Below are positions 23,500 through 36,000 of a DNA stretch of 64,000 nt, one piece after another. The notes under the pieces are model-generated. The model was not told the origin of the DNA and ran no database searches. It saw only the letters and a list, made by a program, of their open reading frames with translations. The translations under genes and the position numbers were made by a program. This stretch comes from Curvularia sp. ZM96. Taxonomy: Eukaryota; Ascomycota; Dothideomycetes; Pleosporales; Pleosporaceae. Where the stretch lies: NCBI GenBank assembly GCA_022457065.1, contig JAJGBQ010000003.1:5010820-5074819 (forward strand), read 5' to 3'. Numbering within the stretch: position 1 is the stretch's first letter; each line of letters begins with the position of its first letter.

Positions 23500-24850
23500 T
23501 TGCTTCATCAACCGCAACAAAGAGCAACTCACACCACGATGGATGTCAGCTATGCACCCCGTGCAGCACCATGCTCATTCTGCTGTCAAGTATCGCTTGT
23601 AGTTTGAGCTGTTACAACACAAGATCACTGAATATGGTGCTGAGCTTGAGCATACGTACAATATGGATGAGAAGGACTCTGCAACTGGAGCCGTTGGTAG
23701 GTCAAAGAGGATCTTCAGTAAGGACGCATATGAGAAGAGGCGGATAAGTGTCGCACTCCAAAATGGCAGCCGCGAGTGAGTTCCCGTCCTAGCGACTGTA
23801 TGTGCTATTGGATCTGGGCTGCCGCTAGGCATTATATATTTAGTAGCGGGAAAAATTGTACAGGCAAGCCGGGTTAAGAATACAATGCCAGCAAAGCACT
23901 TGGTACCCTTCACTACATCACCCTCTGGTTAAATGAATGACGACGTTGGTTTGGCCTGGCTTGAGTTGGTGTTTGATCGCTACACTACGCCAAAAGCTCG
24001 AAGAAAGTGGCGGCTGTTCATAGTAGATGGCCACGGGTCTCACCTAACGATAGATTCTATTAGGTACTGCGACGGAAATAAGACAATATTAGCTATCTTT
24101 CCTCCACATTCAACCCACACACTTTAGCCTTTGGATGTAGTCTGCTTCAGTCCTCTCGCGTCAAACTACAGCAAAGTGCTCAGAAGGCGCCTGCACAAGT
24201 CTCTAGGATGGGTCCCTATTAATAAACGCTACTTCTTCTTCTTCTTCCTATTATAGAAGGCTTGGAAGTAGACATTTGCTAAGAAGTTGATATTCAGCTC
24301 CTTCGACGCAACAGGCATATCACTGCTTATCCCCCACAAAGTACTCGATAGATTCCGCCCTATAACACCGGAAGACTCCCAATCAAAAGAGTCAACTACT
24401 TCAGTCTACAGTGGCAAGAAATGACTTAAAACATAGTCGCTCGTGCGTACTGTAGCTGAGGATGTAGGTAGTAAGAGGTCACGCAAAATCATCCGCTCAC
24501 TCCACTACCCCTTAGTGCACAATGAGATCCTCCACCATGGGCTGCAAGGTGTGAAGAAGTCGCTGGTAGAGAAGGGGAAGTAGGCTACTAAGTAGCAGAT
24601 TCTGCCTCTGCAACAACTTGAGGAGTACCATAGTGGAGCCGTTTTCTACTCACCAAGAGCTAGAAAGGAAGCAGAGGCTCATTATGAGCTCTTTAGACAA
24701 CTTGAACATGAAGAAGAGCTTGTAAAGCAGACAAGAAGCAGCTTCAGCTGGACAACAAGTTTATCAATGAAAGGTGAAAGGAGGAGAGGCGTGTGAAGCG
24801 AGAGGCAGCTCAGGTGGTGCGCAGGAAGCAGAAGGCTGAAAAGGCTGCAT
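23500..24850 (+). pseudogene. Decayed pogo/Fot1-like transposase, 5'-truncated
   Basis: Starts ~20 bp after the CYP61 stop. The plus-strand reading has the first-Asp block (TYNMDEKDSATGAVGRSKR), a central LAWLELVFDRYT, then FIVDGHGSHLT and FPPHSTHTL with PLDVVCFSPL, the three catalytic blocks of pogo-family transposases. Several TAG/TAA codons interrupt it and the N-terminal DNA-binding half is largely missing. A Lys/Glu/Arg-rich C-terminal part runs to ~24850. No terminal repeats were found. Unlike the RIP-dead elements further right, many codons are still intact, so damage is moderate. Confidence 0.78.
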
Positions 24851-25062
24851 AAGTCGCTAAACCCGTTGATGATTTGGCACACGAAGCTGTTTGGCACGCG
24901 TAGGGACACTTTATCACGCCATCTAATCAAAACGTCAGCTGTGGGGTATCTCGGCCCCCACACATTTCCTCTCTAGCACGAGGTAAAACCGCTATTCTAC
25001 TATCATATGCTTCCAAAGCCTTCTCATTTCATCGAAACCCAATCGCCGACTCCTCCATCACG

Positions 25063-25629
25063 ATGCCCACGCCTTCTGATGTATTCTCCTCCGCGGAAGA
25101 AAAGCTTGGAGTCTACTATAATCTTGAAAGGAAAGAAATCCAGCTCCGCTTCGAGAGTAGTAGGTTTGCGCTAGCTTATTCGGCGAAGAATCCACAAGCA
25201 CGAATCTACGCTAACAAGCCAAAAGAGGGCTGGCTTCCTATCAACGACAGTATGAGGTCCCTACGTAGTAGCGATGGATACAGCATGTTCATTATCTTCA
25301 AGTCCAAAGAGGATTGCAGGACCTGGCTGGGTCGCTCTGTGCTAGGCGAAGACGTCAGCACCAGTGACGGAGAGTTTGGTGTCTGTTGCAAACGATCCTG
25401 GACGCGAAAGGAGTTCGACAGGTGTCTCAACACTCTAGATCATCGATAGAGTTTGAGGGTACCAAATGACCCCGCAAGCCCAGATTCGAGGCCTTCGTCG
25501 AGGAACGAGGGTAATCCGGTCTGTCCTCAGCCCGCTATGAGAAACTTTTCTGGGGAACTCCCAGGCAATCCTCCCCAAGGCTACTATGAGCCTTACGATT
25601 CGCCAAAGAGCGAAGAGTTCCAGTTGTAA
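25063..25629 (+). pseudogene. Hypothetical protein with a single in-frame TAG
   Basis: The frame from the ATG at 25063 runs 128 codons, meets TAG at 25447-25449, then stays open for another 59 codons to TAA at 25627-25629. The second part has normal composition (PNDPASPDSRPSSRNEG, then a Pro/Tyr-rich GYYEPYDSPKSEEFQ). This suggests a gene of 188 residues interrupted by one nonsense codon, perhaps CAG to TAG. The first part is mixed alpha/beta with no motif I recognise (YNLERKEIQLRFESSRFALAY). It may also simply end at 128 residues. No family is named. Confidence 0.5.
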
Positions 25630-25941
25630 CGGGCTGAACGCCCTTTAGATGGCTCCTCGATTGAATCTTGGTTCATTCATAGAGTCTAGGTGCTACCTAG
25701 AGCACCTAGATTCTACTCACCGCACTAGTAACGCTCAGACAACACACTTAGACGTTCAGCATAATCTTTCTCTAATATATAGATAACTAACGTCTGGGAT
25801 AGATGAAGTGTGTTACAAAAGGTCATACTACCTCTCTCTATAACTATATCAACTCTCAAGCTTATTAATCAATAGAAACTCTAAAGTTTTAAATAAATGG
25901 AATTGACTAGTCTATGCACCCCTCTACAGTTTAGTGCTATT
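25630..25941. other. AT-rich gene-free stretch
   Basis: No ORF or repeat of note. Confidence 0.4.
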
Positions 25942-27420
25942 TTAAGCAAAGAGACTAGGTTCGTTCGTGTTATCTAGTGGGTATATACAATGCCAATTAA
26001 TATACACTTGATTCCATCTAACAATCTGCTTGTGCCACTTGCTAAACACATCCCATATCACGTCATCGCTCTTAATCAGCTCGATTCCGTTTTCGCCAGT
26101 AAGAAAGTACTTTCCGTCAAAGAAAGTTGGCATCCAAACGCTCTGGTCAAAATACTCTTTGATACCCTAACTGACTTCCTTTCGGCCTTTCTTTCTTGAC
26201 CCTGAGGAAAACTTACGGACGAGTGTTTTGGTGATGTCCCCAGTCGGCCAAAATACGAAACCGCCTCCAGGGATTCCAGTGAGAAGTCTAGAAACGATAT
26301 CAATAATCAGATCGCATTGGACTTTCGTGTCTTCTTCTCCCCCTTCCGACCGCAAGACGTATACTTAGATTCTAGCAATTAAAAAGCCTGCATGGCACCC
26401 TAAATCTCTGCTATACCTATACGAACAAGACCCGTCTTCATTCTCTTGTAGCCATCTAGCGCGCCTAAGGGTTTTGATCAGCAATCCGTCAAGCGCACGT
26501 TTATGTAACGATTCCAAACTCTTTTGTTTCTCACGCTGACTGTTTTTTCGAACCAACTCTTTTTCCCAGCCCTTGAATTCTTTCGGTCTAGTTCCTGAGC
26601 ATACTCCAGCGCGGTCGCAATGGCATGAGCTGTCCTTATAGCTAGTTTAACTGGGTCTTTCGACCGATCATTCTTGTCACTCTGGGCTATACTAGGAACG
26701 AGACCGTAGGGTGAGCGAATATTCTGTGAAAATCTGATGTAAAGTATGATTTACTCTCTCGCTTATTTTGAGTAAAAAGCATGTTGATACGGGAATGGTT
26801 TTGTGAGAAGTCCGAAAGAGAGGTAACCACATTGTGATTGGGCCATACGTACTTTCGGACGGTGCAGTCAATCAGAGTAGGCAATTCTACCAACGTGACA
26901 AAAGGATAGCGAAGGAGAGAGGACAGCTCGACAACGACGTCAGGCGTAGCACAGCCAACCATTGTAGCAAAGAGATTACAAGTATCGACTCGCCGGCTGT
27001 TTTTCAATGCAATGTCAATAATGAGTATCGCAGCGTAGGAAAGTGTCGCCTTGTGCTTGAACTATTTCTCTCTGACCCTATTTTCAGAATTTCCAACTCC
27101 ATTTCTCGTTTCTTATATTTTTCTATGTTCGCAAGCTCTTCTATAAGAGCTCGTTTGTTGTTTCAGTACAGGCATGATCCAATCAAATCGGGTTTCATAC
27201 AGAACAGGTTGATTTTCTGAGGTAATTCATCCCACAAGCACCCGATACAGTTTTTCAACTCTTGTTTGTCTCCAAGTATACGAATTCGTCGAGTTCCTTG
27301 ACTGAGGATGGTTTGAATGATCCTTTCCTGAAGCAGTTGCGGTCTCCCTCTGGATTGCCTTTAGGAGGCTCTGTCGTTGTAGAACTGTAGTGCTTTGGTG
27401 ATGGTCTTGGCATCTTGGCA
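25942..27420 (-). pseudogene. Decayed hypothetical protein gene
   Basis: Three minus-strand ORFs (26556-26365, 26355-26167, 26133-25942) are in the same frame and separated only by single stops (TAA ~26362, TAG ~26164). Read through, they contain ARWLQENEDGSC, CDLIIDIVSRLLTGIPGGGF and MPTFFDGKYFLTGENGIELI, clearly former coding sequence. Upstream, other frames (27007-26687 and 27421-27090) carry further protein-like stretches, e.g. KQELKNCIGCLWDELPQKI, with frame breaks. Overall this looks like one gene of >400 codons broken by at least two stops and two or more frame changes or unrecognised introns. The family is not recognised; a HET/NLR-associated protein is possible but unproven. Confidence 0.45.
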
Positions 27421-28752
27421 TGTTGTGGATGGATATCGATAACTGTTTGTGCGATGTATGAGAGGAGACGAAACGATCGAAACTAGACCAAAACGAAACG
27501 CCTTTGGCTCACGTTAAGGATAAGGTCTATTTGCAAAGGCTGTACTGTTGTTCAAACATGTGCAACAGCTGGGTGCCAGAATTGAAGAGGAAGGTTTTTG
27601 ATTGGGTTCAAGACAGTCCGCATGAGCAGGTTCAGCTGCTGCATGTCAGCACCTGGACATGCTGAAGCGACAGGCTCTTGCATGATATGCAGCAATGACC
27701 CAATCATAGTTATAGGCAACCCCTCACCTACCTAGATGCCGAGAAAGCAATATACACGTCAGTCCGCGTAAGCACTCTTTCAGCTGCTGCATGCCAGCAC
27801 CTGGACATGCTGAAGCGACAGGCTCTTGCGTGACGTGCAACAATGACCCAATCATAGCCATGGGCAACGTTCAATTCGTCTAGATGCTAAGAAAGCAATG
27901 TACACCTTAGTATTCTTATAGGCGGTTCATCTCAACACGCCAATAAATCCATGATGATAGTTGATCTCCAGCTGACGTATTCGACGTGCTCGTGGCATGT
28001 CTACATACCAAAAGCTTGGAATGCCCGAAGGGAGCAGGCAGAGAAGATTACATTGATGTGAGATAGGGAGAGGGGCCAATAGAGCGACATAATAGCACGC
28101 CCATAGAGAACAGACGTTTAATGCAGACATATACCCCAAGTTTATCAATAGAGAGGGATCTACAGGGTCTGTAAGCGTTCGTTGAGAGAGCTTCCGTAAA
28201 GAAAGCGAAGATAATTAGTCACTTGTCTTTTATTTTGCGCTATACTGGAAACAGACGTAGCTTCTTGTCGCAGGCTTCTTTGTGCCTTGGCTCCTTTGAC
28301 AACAGGCTATAGTAACAGTGCTCAAAAACAGCAGCGTGACATCGAGTGCGCAGAAAACACAGCCCATCTTGGCCGACCACCAAGCCTCAACCACCTGTGA
28401 AAACCACACTTTTCGGCACAGTATGCCCATGCCTAGGCCAGCTGAAAACTAAACTTAGTTTTTGGCGTCACCAGTGTGACAGCGACTCTCCAGTATCATG
28501 GTCAAGAGGCCGCTGCGGCTACGGGAGCTTAGGTAGAGGTGAGATAAAACAAGGATAGGCTACTGTTGTCGTCATCTGGTTTCAGGCAATATGTCTCACC
28601 AGGATTGCGAGCGCGTGTGGTCTGGATCTAAGATGCATTAAATTAGGAAGTTGCGCTGCGTGCAGTTTCTCTTTGCTTCTTTTATAATTTCGTATTAAGT
28701 GCGAGAAGTAAGGCAATATTCATACATCGGATTCTACGATCACTGTGACGCG
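27421..28752. other. Gene-free stretch with a tandem repeat
   Basis: Apart from the 148-bp duplication at 27631-27920 only short ORFs on both strands are seen. The right end should be the promoter of the membrane-protein gene. Confidence 0.4.
27631..27920 (+). repeat. Two-copy tandem repeat, period 148 bp
   Basis: The copies begin at 27631 and 27779 with TTCAGCTGCTGCATG and stay alignable for ~140 bp (shared blocks: AGCACCTGGACATGCTGAAG, CGACAGGCTCTTGC, AATGACCCAATCATAG). Most differences are transitions, and the left copy mostly has T or A where the right copy has C or G. Confidence 0.88.
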
Positions 28753-30916
28753 ATGACGGCGAGGCTGGTCGATTTTGAAGAAGACTGGTTCCACTGGGAC
28801 AAAAAGCCGTACAAAGTTGGGTTCTGGAACAACTGGTCGAAGAAAGGTGCACTGTCGGCAACACTGACATTGCCGTCAAATGAATCGAAAGTTTTGTTGG
28901 TCACCATTACCCTTTTTGTTTCGGTTGTTGGTGGATATACTTGGAGTATGTAGCCTGGAGTCTAACGAGCGGGATAATTAACAAGTCGCAGACATCATCT
29001 GCTTTGTAATACACCAACTGCTCTCCACAGACAAAGGAAGAGATGGACTGTATCATCAGCGTCAGGTTGTGTTACGTAACGCTCAAAACCCGGTATTTAC
29101 CCTTTGGTATCTGATTAAGCTTGGCTATTCCTGGAAATCGAACACGAGACGCGCAGTTCGTCGCCAGCTACCCTTTATAATTCTCGCCTTTGCTCATATC
29201 GCATGTTTCACAATTGGTTCCATTGCGTCGATCCAAATCACTTCTATTGGAAATAGTGCTCTCCTTAGATCGGTGGGCTGTGGATATTTCGTTGACGAAA
29301 TACCTTTGCCCATGCAATCTAATATGGAGGCTGAACGTCGCAGACAGCTGCAACGGAGCGCGGAATATGTTCGCAGTTGTTACATGAGAGGCGGGTCGGA
29401 TAGCAACTCGACCTGTCGGCGTCTTCCAGTTAGCAAGCTTCCAGCAAAACTAGAAACAGATGTTCCATGTCCCTTCAACCCACCTTCCCTTTGCAGAAAC
29501 TCAACGAGAGGAACTATCAAGATGCAGACGGAGACTCTGAACTCACACGAGCATTTCGGCATCAATTCCCGCGTTGGAGACCGCGTGGAATATAAAAAAC
29601 TCTCAGTTTGTACTCCGTTACCGCTCACAGAAGCCCCCAAATACGCTATGGAACGACCAACGAACTTTACGGATGAGCTCTTTCGGAATTATACCTACTT
29701 GGACTTAAACTATACCACACCTGGGATTCCTATTCTATACGATAAGCTTGGAAAGAGCTTAGGAAATAGGCAACCCTACTGGTTTATGTCAGTATCTTTT
29801 TATGTGCATTCCATGGTCTTGCTCACTGATTGGCAGGGTGTTTCCGTCATTTCCCGGAGCTACTGTCGACGAATCCGCCCTGAACAAGACTTTACTCAAC
29901 ACAACTTACAAAGTGGTACAACTGGTCGAGGAGTTGCGGTTACGGGATGCCGATGTAACAGTAGCGGTCCTAAATATCAATGCACTATACATGGAACCAT
30001 CCAACGATATTCTCCTTGGTACAAGGGGGTTCGTACCTAAAGAAGATTGCGGATGTAACAACTTGCCACTAGGCGCTCCAGGCTCATGGAAAGCTCAACC
30101 TGTTTCGGCGTTTGCTTGTTCTGAGCGCTATCAATTCTGCAATCCTACCTCAAAGCAATGCACCCAACAAGATGCACTTCTGAATATCGTTGAACAAAAA
30201 CCCAACAAGATCGACTTCAAAGTAAAACAAAATGTGGGATTCAATCCGAGGCAGCAGGCTACAGTTTCCCTAATCGCTAGACTGGCACTAGCCTTCAACT
30301 ACCCCTCGATTCTCCGCTCTATTGGCGGCACGGCAATGCTTGCCCAGGACAAGCTGATCGAGGGCGCCGGCACTATGTCCCTAAAAGTGGAGTCCAACCA
30401 AACGGAAATCGAATTCGAGAATTGGTTCCACATTCAGATGGCTGCTATGCAACACGGGCTCACCGAACAAATGGACCTCGACAATGAATTCATGGCTTAT
30501 ATGCAGCAGACAAAAGATCCCAATTGGCAGAATCTATGCAAATCTCAACTCATCTATCACCCGGACGCAGTTTCATTCAGCGTTTTAGGTCTAGCTTTGA
30601 CACTTGCCCTAGGATGCTTTCTCATTCTAACTGCGTTGCTATTCGAGCCTCTAGTCCGGTGGTGGAGAAGGCGAAGGGCACAAGATAGTTATAAGCAGTT
30701 AGAATGGGATGCAGGAGAGTTACTTCACATGCAACGTATGTTACTTACACCCTTGAGTAATGGTAATTAACGCATCTAGGCATGGTTTACGAGTCTTCTG
30801 GACAAGGAACCTGGAGCGAAGGGTATACTCTCGTGCCGACAACAGAAAATGGCGAGGTCCTAGTATCCCCCTTAGGTGCCGTTGATCGATCGGCGTTGAA
30901 GTCTGTTAAGCCTTGA
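28753..30916 (+). CDS. Fungal multi-exon integral membrane protein of unknown function
   Basis: Exon 1 is 28753-28945, joined by a 46-bp GT-AG intron to an exon starting at 28992 (giving GYTWNIICFVIHQ). The last intron is 30736-30779 and the final exon 30780-30916 (QRMVYESSGQGTWSEGYTLV... to TGA). Between 29790 and 29930 the frame must change by one more intron or a frameshift, which I could not fix. Membrane segments: VLLVTITLFVSVVGGY, PFIILAFAHIACFTIGSIASI and VLGLALTLALGCFLILTALLF. The long middle part has many Cys and N-glycosylation sequons (NST, NYT, NFT, NKT), so it is probably outside the cell or in a lumen. I recall this architecture from an expanded uncharacterised family of Pleosporales and other filamentous ascomycetes. 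If 29.8-29.9 kb is a frameshift, the gene is dead. Confidence 0.66.
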
Positions 30917-31338
30917 TACAACACAGGCCAAGGCCAAGGCATCATTTCTGTGAGCCCGAGGGAGACACTACTTTAGGAATCTTGCAAAGGAATCAAGATT
31001 AGTTGTTAGGGTGGCTAAAGTAACACATAACACATATAAAATACACCTCTACTATCTATTGCATGTTATTTTTAGCATCTATTTTATGCCAAGGCCTAAA
31101 AGAGAATGATAAAGAACTAAGAGATATTATATTACTGGAGAGAGTATACTCTAGTCCTAATAGCTATTTATAGGTAGCTGCATGTAATTCCGTTAGTTAC
31201 GTTCTAATTAAAGAGTAGGCAAAGCCTAAACTATCATATACATCTTATTCTATATCCTATTAATAGTTTCTAAGCTCTTTATTATCTTAATGTAGTAGTA
31301 TTCTCTTGTTCTGTACTTTTAGCTGAGGTCTATAGTAG
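30917..31338. other. AT-rich flank of gypsy-1
   Basis: Transition-rich, AT-rich DNA without ORFs, ending in the AGTAG target site at 31334-31338. It looks mutated by RIP leaking from the element, or is itself an old repeat. Confidence 0.45.
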
Positions 31339-31824
31339 TGTTACACGGGGGTTCGCGATACTCACCTAGTCTCGGTCCGGGTTAGGGCGAGACTTGTATA
31401 AAGTATTCCGTGCGATTATTTTCTAGCGATTCGTAGTGGAGAGAAGTTATAGGAGTTTAACTAAATGTAAAACAAATAATTAATTCTATAACGATAGAAT
31501 AACTAAGTATTAATCTATGTAAGAGAAGAACTTATAAGAGTTAACTACAACGAATATAATAATAAAATCTAACCTATTCTTATATCTATTGTCGTCTACC
31601 TGCTATTACTACTATTACTTCTATCCTAAGTCTTAGTCTAATGTCCCTAATAGTTGCTATTATATATGCCCTACTATTATGCGCTAGCGCCTAATAGCAA
31701 TCTTAGCGTAATGTTAATTACGTGACCGCCGCCCTGCGGTAATTATTACCTTTTAACGTGGCGCCTAATAGTCTCTAACCTGCGGCTATTGTCTAGGAGA
31801 GATCCTTCGTTATTACTTATAATA
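31339..31824 (-). repeat. 3' LTR of gypsy-1 (left on the map)
   Basis: 486 bp, mutated along its entire length compared with the right LTR, with C-to-T and G-to-A changes only as far as I compared. The terminal TAACA has become TAATA. Confidence 0.93.
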
Positions 31825-31963
31825 TTATCCCCCCTCTTAGGGCTATTATCCTAATACTCTAGATTATTATTTTCCTGTGTGTCGCTTGGCGCTAGCGGCG
31901 TAAATAAGTATAGAGGCACGCCCGTCGTATTGTAAGCGTTCCTTCTTCTACGCCTTTCTAGCT

Positions 31964-32560
31964 ATGCCTAAGATTTAGTCTTCTCGTCGTAACTGTGCGC
32001 AAAATTCGACTGCTAAGCGTCGTGCTCGTGCTAACTGTGTAAGAGGATAGAACTTTAAGATAAACTTCTACTATAAGCGCTATAAGAAGAAGAATCTTTA
32101 TTATTTCGTAGATACTATAACTAGTCGTTGCGCTAGGTGTATTTCTATTGCGGCTAAGTGTAGCCTATTTGTTTCTAAGGAAGAGTAGGAGAAGGTTTAG
32201 GCTAAGAAGCGGTAGAAGCGTCTTGAGATTGCTCGTGCTAAAGAGCGTTAAGCCCTCCTAGCTGCTAAGGCTTTAAAGGCTGCCGTAGAGACATCCCGTC
32301 TCTAACGTGAGCTCCTAGAGGCTAAGGCGCTAGAGCGCTTATACGCTAATTGAGATCATGCTATTCTAAATCTTTAGGATCGCGCGAAAGAGTAGGCTGA
32401 GGGGAGTTCTGCCCCTAGTACGGACCTTCTAATAACTAGACTATCGCTACCTAAATAGTTAACTGACTTAGGCTAGTTACAAGCTAACGCTTCTTTCAAC
32501 TCTTTTTCCTTTAATTACTTCCTTTCTCTTAAGAACCTAGTTCTCGTTTCTTTAGATATT
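31964..32560 (+). pseudogene. Antisense accessory ORF of gypsy-1 with a cysteine cluster
   Basis: Reading rightward, opposite to gag-pol, a frame from the ATG at 31964 holds for ~200 codons and is broken only by TAG/TAA codons of the RIP type. It has a basic N terminus (SSRRNCAQNSTAKRRARANC), then a block with preserved RCARCISIAAKCSLF, in which upstream YYKRYKK positions look like mutated cysteines, then a Lys/Glu/Ala-rich coiled-coil-like region and a Ser/Leu/Asp-rich end. I recall similar basic-cysteine-coil proteins from fungal genomes. Its place between the end of pol and the 3' LTR, in antisense, indicates a third gene of the element rather than a cellular one. Function unknown; DNA or RNA binding is inferred from the composition. 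Confidence 0.6.
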
Positions 32561-33099
32561 TCTAGTAGTACTTACGTACTAGTGACTTGTAGTTCGTTAG
32601 ATTTCCTTTAGGTTTCTAAGTGTTATAGCTCTCTAGCTATCTTTGCTACTTAACTAAGTACTTCTACTAACTACTAATTTTCTATAGATTCTTAATTTCC
32701 TTAACTACGTACTTGTCGTCTTCGAGCTCTATATCTTTTACTAGCTTGGCGTTTTAGGGTGCTAGTTCTAATAGTTTCTTATAAAAAACGTTATATATAC
32801 GCATGCCTAGTAGTAGCTAGAGTTTGTAGTTTACTAGTCCTAATTTCTCTAGAATTTTAAACGGTCCTAATTAGAGATTATCTAGTTTCTTGCTTAGTCG
32901 CTTAGTTTTTAGGTTTTGTCGTAATAAGAAAACTTTGTCCCTCTTCTTAAAGGTTAGTCTCTTAATTCTTTGCTTATTCGTGGCTTTGGATATCGTGAGG
33001 TTCCTATAAGTAATATTCTTGCTTAATTCTTCGTGTAATTCCTGTATTAGTCGAGCCTTATCGTCTACTCTAACTACAATGCTTTTAATATCCTTTAGG

Positions 33100-36000
33100 T
33101 CTCGATAAGCGACTAGCTTATACCCGTAATTAGTGTAGTGCGGCGAGTGCTTTGTAGTCGCTGACTTCGTACTATTATAGGCTAATTATACTGTTGGCAA
33201 GAGTTTAACCTAGTTGTCTTATAGCTTGTTAGCGTACATTCGCAAGTATTGTTCTAGCGTCTAGTTCGTTCGTTCTGTCTATCCGTCGGTTTCTAGGTGG
33301 AAGCTAGTCGATAGCTTCTTCTTAACTCCTATCTTTGCTAAGAACGTTGACTAATACTTCGAGATAAATAGCTTATCTCTATCTGTTATAAATTTCTTAG
33401 GCATCCTATGCTCTAATACTAGTGCCTTAGTAACTTCGTACGCGCATTTCTCTACTGTAATAGTCTCTTCTATTAGCACGAACTTTGCCTCTTTAGTTAA
33501 TTGGCACACGATTACTAGGATAGTGTCGTAAAGTCGAGCTAATTCTAGTTCTAGTAACTTCGGGAGCTTTACTATAAAGTCTATTGTTACGCTACTCTAT
33601 AGTCGTGTTAGTGGCGGTAAGGGTTGTAATAGGCTATAGGGCTTATATCTCTTAGGCTTATTCTAGTAATATGCTAAATAGTTGTCTAGAATCTTCTACA
33701 CTTTTGCTCGTAAATATAGTATTATAAATACTCTTATTAGTCGCCTAACTATTTCTTTAACCCCTGCATGTCTGTATTCTAGAGACTCGTGTAGGTCTTG
33801 TATAAGATCCGTCCTTATGTGTGGGGGTACGTATGTTTAGTTCTTCTAAATTATGTAATAGTACTTCTTATCGTCCTATGGTAGTGCCTCCTACTTAGGG
33901 TCGTTGGTGTCTAGCTTCTATTTAGCTACTTTCTGCTACCACTATTGCTATAGAGTATTCGTTAATACGGCTATCTTAGCTACTCTAGCTAGTTCTAGTT
34001 AGTTGTACCTTAAGCTGCCGTTAGGCATCTTCTTAAGTACCGTATCGTGTAGTTCCTAGTAACCTTTATCGCGTAGGTCGGATCTTTAGCTTAGAGTATC
34101 CGCTGCTCTATTAAGTAATCCTGCTTAATGCGTGATCTTAAAGTTAAACTAAGCTAATATCTTAGCCTATTAGACTTATCTTTAGTTAAGTTTCTTAGTT
34201 ATTATAAAACTCGCTAAGTTCTAGTGATTAGTAAAAACCTCGATCGTGTCTAGGAGTTCTAACAGGTACACTTCCTATTGTTTAAAGGTATTAACTACTC
34301 TAAGTAGTTCCTTATCGTGAATATCGTAATTAAGTTCTACTCTTAAGAACTTCCTAGAATAGTAGAACACTAGTCTCTATTTCCTATCTAGATACTGCTA
34401 TAATAATATAGCTCCAAGTGTATAGTCTAACGCGTTAGTCTCGACTCGCGTCTTTCGTCTTAGGTCGTACATCTCTAGTACGGGTGCTTCGAGGAAGATC
34501 TATTTAATCTAGTTAAACGTCTTCTAATATTCCTCGTTCTACTAGAATCCTACTTCTTTCTTCGTAATCTTGGAGAGTAGTGTGGTGATTTTTAAATAAT
34601 CTTTAATAAACTTCTAATAATAATTAGCAAATCCTAGGAAGGATTGCACGTTCTTGACTATTTTAGGTTTAGGCTATTCCTATATAGTCGCGATCTTTTT
34701 TAGGTTTATTTTAACTTCTTTAGTTAAGATAATAAAGCCTAGGAATTCTGTTTCTTTAACGTGGAATTCGCATTTCTCTAGCTGTAGGTATAGCTTGTAT
34801 TTCTTAAGCTTCCTAAGCACTTTCTTAACATATTCGATATATTCTTCGAGAGTCCCGCTAGAGTATACTAGTATATTGTCTAAATATGTAGTAATAAAGA
34901 TTCTAAGGTACTCGTAGAGAGCGCTATTAATAACTAACTAAAAGGTTACTAGCGTATTCGTTAGACTGAATAGTATAACCGTATACTCGTATAGTCTATA
35001 CTTTGTCTTAAACGCTATTTTCTATTCGTCTCCTTTCTTAATTCTAATTCTATAAAATCCTTCTTGAATATTAAACTTCGTAAACTACTTAGCTCTCTAG
35101 AGTCGATCTATAAGTTCTAATATTAGTAGTAAGGGATATCGATTCTTTCGCGTGCTAGCGTTTAACCTTTAGTAGTTAACACATAGTCGCTACTTACTAT
35201 TAGGCTTCTTTACGAATAGTATTAGTAAGGCTATCGGGCCATATTCTAGTTAAATAAATCTCTTCTTTAAGTTCTTTTAGAGATATTCCCGCAGCTTAGT
35301 ATTGTGCTCGGGCGCTATTAGGTATATTCCTTCTAGTGTCAACTTTGCTCCTTCTTCTAAGACGATCTCGTGATTCTATTCTTAGTGTTTAGCTAGGTCT
35401 ATTGTCTCGTTTTCTTCGAATAGTTCTCTAAACTCGTTTGTTTAGTATATATCTAGTATATCTAGTAGTAAGAGTCCTTCCTTCGTGGTCGCGACTCGTC
35501 TTATCTATATGACTCCTATCTACTGAGGGTCCTTCGCATAGATTCTCGCGATCTTATGCGGTGAGATCTTGCCGAATCTCCCGTCCTTAGGTAAGCTCTA
35601 ATTCGTCGGGCGTATCTCCTTTCGTACTCTAGCAACCTTGCGCGCAGGTTCTTGGCTAAGTATAGTCTGTTTCTACTAATCGATAGCTAGGTTATAGGCA
35701 TCTAGCTAGTTATAACTAATTAACATTTCTTTCTCTCTAAGGTCTATAATGTTAATATTTATTTAACTTTGTATATTAGCCACGGTTACTAGTACTAACT
35801 ACGTTTCTAGTCTTATAAAGCTGCTCCTATATACTATAGGACTGTTGTCGGCTAATACTACTCGTATTAGCTTTTCCTTAGCCTAATAGGGTATTCTATA
35901 TTTCTCTATAGCTTTTAGAGATATAACTATCCTTGCTACTCTACTATCTACTAGAGCTAATAGCTTATTTTCTAGTACGTATGCGGTCGTAGTTAACCTA

